Below, one piece after another: positions 61,082-63,785 of a stretch of 63,785 bases of DNA; position 1 is the first letter of the stretch; the number at the start of each line of letters is the position of its first letter. Below the pieces are notes generated by a model. That model was not told the DNA's origin, did no database searches, and saw only the letters and a program-made list of their open reading frames with translations. The DNA is from Saccoglossus kowalevskii (lineage: Eukaryota; Hemichordata; Enteropneusta; Harrimaniidae): NCBI RefSeq assembly GCF_000003605.2, contig NW_003137329.1, forward strand, positions 223,113 to 286,897. The letters are read 5' to 3'. A program made the position numbers and the translations under genes.

Positions 61082-61259
61082 CTGTAGATAAATTCAAATT
61101 GGTGATTAATAACTGATATCCTACGTGAGCAGTGAGTAAACGAATGACAAATCAGTATTCTCATGTTGTGCCATGAAAGCGATTATTATTTCAAAATTCA
61201 AATTATGCTATAGGAGTAGTCAAATAACAAGCAGCCTGTCGGCTGAGATAGCTCCGCTG

Positions 61260-62062
61260 TTAGCAATTCACATTTCAATTAAAGAACTGAAGATATCATT
61301 AGAAAATGAACAATATGTATACATGTAGTATCAAAGCAACGAGACTTGCTGTTTTCAACAAGAATTCAAAAATATCACTTTTCACTAAAAATGACAAAAA
61401 TAATCAATCATTAAAATTAGATAATTGAAGATATCACCACAATATTAACAATTATGAAAGAGGTCCACATGTAGTACCTATATATGTAATATAAAAGCAA
61501 TCAAAAATATCACTTTTTACCAAAAGTTACAAAAATATTCACTAAATTTAGAGAATTAAAGATATCATCACGAAATGAACAAATCTGAGATAGGTCCACA
61601 TGTAGTACCTGTATATATGATATCCAAGCAATTGGACTTGCGGTTTTTAAAAAGAAGTCGAAAATATAACTTTTCACCAAACATGACAAGAATATTCACC
61701 AAAATTAAAGAATTAAAGATATCATCACAAAATGAACAAATCTGAGAGAGGTCCGCGTGTAGTACCTATATATGTAATATCAAAGTAATTGGACTTGTGG
61801 TTTTTAACAAGAAGTCGAAAATATCACTTTTTACCAAAAATGACAATATATTCACCAAAATTAGAAAATTGAAGATATCAGCATGAAATGAACAAATCTA
61901 AGAGAGGTCTATCCAATGTATATATGCACCAAGTATCAAAGCATTAAGGTTTGTAGTTTTCAAGAAGAAGTCGAAAAAGTAAAACATTGACAGGGACGAC
62001 GGACGACGACGACGACGGACGACGACGGACAATCACTCATATGATAAGCTCTGCTCGACAAA
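61260..62062 (+). mobile_element. Pearl-like (Helitron-related) element: tandem core repeats, GAC microsatellite, hairpin
   Basis: Five core units, marked by 'gaagatatca' or 'aaagatatca' at 61289, 61427, 61558, 61715 and 61871 (spacings 138, 131, 157, 156), share 'aaatgaacaaatctgagag', 'ggtccacatgtagtacct', 'ggacttg.ggtttt' and 'aagaagtcgaaaat'. Then come a GACGACG microsatellite (61991-62030) and a hairpin, CTGCTCGAC / GTCGACAG, at 62052-62070. Tandem cores of about 130-160 bp followed by a microsatellite and a hairpin end match the 'pearl' elements first described in bivalves and later related to Helentron-type Helitrons. The family call is by architecture only. Confidence 0.75.
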
Positions 62063-62136
62063 GTCGACAGCGGAAAAACTCGTGTGATACTAAAACCAAT
62101 AGAGTTATTGTTGATTGTTTTATCACAATGTACCTT

Positions 62137-62514
62137 CTTCGGGGTATTTAGATAAGTGTATACAAATATGATTTAGGGTTGAACCTAAAATAGTCGACAG
62201 TAGAAGTATTTAGTGGTTAAAAGTGGTTAGATATTTTAATAATAAAATGTCAACAAAAGCCATGTTGAGCGCACGTAAACATTAACGGTTGTTTTGTTGC
62301 ATCTGATAACAGCCTTGTATAACTCACATTAGATTCCCCTTCTCAAACAAAAAAGATAGACATACCGTATTTTGGAAATCAGGGTTAACCACCTGTATAA
62401 ATGAAGTGATATATACAATCAATACTTGGTTGAAATCGACGTATACAATGCGTGTAAACAACTTGTTTATTATCATAAATTTCGCACGCACGCTGTGCGA
62501 AGATGACTTTTTAA
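62137..62514 (-). repeat. Duplicated lectin-module block, copy A
   Basis: About 378 bp, roughly 90 per cent identical by eye to copy B (63303-63783) in the same orientation. It begins at 'cttcggggtatt' and ends at 'gactttttaa'. It lacks about 100 bp present in copy B (63456-63545 plus 11 bp nearby). It lies on the 3' side of the lectin exon and includes mini-exon A. Confidence 0.95.
62366..62392 (-). CDS. Candidate 27-bp mini-exon A after the lectin exon
   Basis: Bounded by 'catttatacag' (acceptor) and GTATGT (donor) on the minus strand. Joined in phase 1 to the lectin exon, it completes the last cysteine (T+GT), adds glycine and then reads TAA, which would end the protein right after the SUEL domain (RYYCG). 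Copy B has CAA at the same codon. In phase 0 it would read VVNPDFQNT. Use as an exon is inferred only from splice consensus. Confidence 0.4.
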
Positions 62515-62685
62515 ATTTTAAAAACGGTGAATGTACATGAAACGAATAAATGAAATGAAGTGAGAAAGAAAGAAAAATATATTTGTAGGTATCACAGCTC
62601 GTATCATTATTTCATTTATTATAATTGAGTAACGTTGCATTTGATAATAGACTACATACTTGATAAAAGAGGGGAATATACTCAC

Positions 62686-63246
62686 AATAATAACGGACTA
62701 CGAGATGTTTTGGTGCACTATTGCAGGGGTCGCCAAATACAGACATGACGGTGTTCTTAGTACATGTTATCTCGCCATCGCATAAATCTTTCACTATGTC
62801 TAAGGTGTCGGTTGCGAAACACTCAGCGGGTTCCATAGTCGGGTCACCACATTCCTCACCCAGCCCATCGCCACGCCCATAGGTTGCAGAAAGAATCTGA
62901 ATTCTGCCATGGTCACAGGCGAGATTCATCATTTCTTTTTGGCATGTTACACTGGTTTTGACAAAGGCAAAAACAGACCTGGACGATAGGTCGCCATCAG
63001 CGGATATACTACAGTCATTCGATGGCCCATGTTTGGCATAGGTATCGGCTGCAGTCAGACCTGAGAAACACTTACGATTGGCCATCAAAGCAAATATTTC
63101 AAAAGCATCATTCCGTCGGTGGATCTTGGATGCACAGTTGAGAATTGTCTGCTCTGGTGTAAGGTCTTGCGGGAGCTGTCCACCGAAACTAATAGGTATG
63201 GCCCTGTCATCCAAGTCTTCTTTATAACACCCAACGTAAACATATT
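62686..63246 (-). CDS. WSC-like plus SUEL galactose-binding lectin exon
   Basis: A minus-strand exon of 561 bp, part of a 239-codon open frame (62612-63331) too long to be chance. It starts after 'gataatttag' and ends at a perfect GTGAGT donor (62685-62680), phase 1 on both sides, the usual arrangement of shuffled extracellular modules. Residues 1-100 form a WSC-like domain (YVGCYKEDLDDRAIP, CASKIHRRNDAFEIFALMAN, RKCFSGLTAADTYAKHG). Residues about 101-187 form a rhamnose/galactose-binding (SUEL) domain: CQKEMMNLACDHGRIQILSA, TYGRGDG, LCDGEITC, FGDPCNSAPKHLVVRYY, with the family's YGR and DPC signatures. Such lectins are secreted or membrane-anchored and bind terminal sugars. Signal peptide and other modules must lie on other exons, upstream past 63785. 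The open frame's own first residues (MNTLISIPRSS) are probably intron. Confidence 0.9.
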
Positions 63247-63302
63247 CTAAATTATCAAACAATATATACCTTTTTATACATACACCGCACCAAAGATTAC
63301 TG

Positions 63303-63783
63303 CTTCGGGGTATTGAGATAAGTGTATTCAAATATGTTTTAGGGTTGAACCTAAAACAGTCGACAGTGGAAGTATTTAGTGGTTAAAAGTGGTTAGATAT
63401 TTTAATATTAAAATATCAATAAAAGCCACGTTGAGCGCACGTAAACATTAACGGTGAGTATCTAAAAGACTCGAAAACGATTGTCAAATGACCATAGAAT
63501 GAAATGCACTTTTCGAAATAGGACAATATCTTGAGACAAGATCAGTTGTTCTGTTGCACTTGAAATGCATCTGATAACAGCCTTGTATACCTCACATTAG
63601 ATTCCCCTTCTCAAACAAAAAAAGATAGACATACCGTATTTTGGAAACCTGGGTTGACCACCTGTATAAATGAAGTGATATATACAATCAGTGATTGGTT
63701 GAAATCGACGTATACAACGCGTGTAAACAACTTGTTTATTATCATAAATTTCGCACGCACGCTGTGCGAAGACGACTTTTTAA
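63303..63783 (-). repeat. Duplicated lectin-module block, copy B (to the window edge)
   Basis: Direct copy of 62137-62514, offset 1166 bp, on the 5' side of the lectin exon. It carries an additional segment of about 100 bp (from 'gagtatctaaaagactcg' to 'cttgagacaagatcag'). It still matches at the last bases of the window, so the duplication may continue. Confidence 0.95.
63635..63661 (-). CDS. Candidate 27-bp mini-exon B before the lectin exon
   Basis: Same borders as mini-exon A ('catttatacag' and GTATGT). In phase 1 it is open (GQPRFPKY plus a split codon) and joins the lectin exon with GAA (Glu), giving ...RFPKY-E-YVYVGCY. It would be a nine-residue linker between modules. Evidence is splice consensus and phase compatibility only. 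Confidence 0.45.
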
Positions 63784-63785
63784 CT

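Overview
This is an AT-rich (by eye about one-third G+C), intron-rich metazoan genomic window of low gene density, with one 556-bp run of Ns (27794-28349). Animal origin is supported by GT-AG split genes, a galactose-binding (SUEL-type) lectin domain fused to a WSC-like domain, decayed CR1/Jockey-like LINE pieces, and many short inverted-repeat elements. A tandem-core element with a GAC microsatellite resembles the 'pearl' elements of bivalves. A marine invertebrate, perhaps a mollusc or other lophotrochozoan, fits best; an ambulacrarian is not excluded.

Layout. 1-43.5 kb is almost free of recognisable coding sequence. It holds interspersed non-autonomous DNA transposon families, here labelled A-F. 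One family-E copy at 15290-15536 has CAGGG termini and an exact 8-bp target duplication, so family E is hAT-type. The same stretch has minisatellites with 47-, 26-, 23-, 48-, 43-, 25-, 21- and 18-bp units, a LINE 3' end at 10.5-11.3 kb, and possible regulatory motifs including an RFX X-box. A weak candidate first coding exon with a signal peptide lies at 21.1 kb (minus).

43.5-63.8 kb holds the genes. A minus-strand first exon at 43567-43737 encodes a complete C2H2 zinc finger like the N-terminal finger of EEA1/rabenosyn-5 and ends in a perfect donor. A plus-strand gene of five short exons (51939-55779) encodes a 130-residue coiled-coil protein with a basic tail; every intron phase agrees and the exons sum to exactly 131 codons. 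I do not recognise its family. A minus-strand exon at 62686-63246 carries the WSC-like and SUEL lectin domains, is phase 1 at both ends, and lies between two direct copies of an approximately 0.4-kb block, each containing a 27-bp mini-exon. This looks like tandem duplication of a lectin module that continues past the window's right edge.

Between these genes are a 1.3-kb satellite with a 163-bp higher-order period, a second hAT-type element, a decayed LINE reverse transcriptase flanked by diverged direct repeats, a TTAA-flanked element inside intron 3 of the coiled-coil gene, and a 550-bp foldback element with arms over 100 bp and an exact 9-bp target duplication (Mutator-like). The genes show no sign of acting in one pathway. 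Most open reading frames of 60-130 codons here are what chance gives at this stop-codon density and were left out. All similarity statements are by eye; no search was run.
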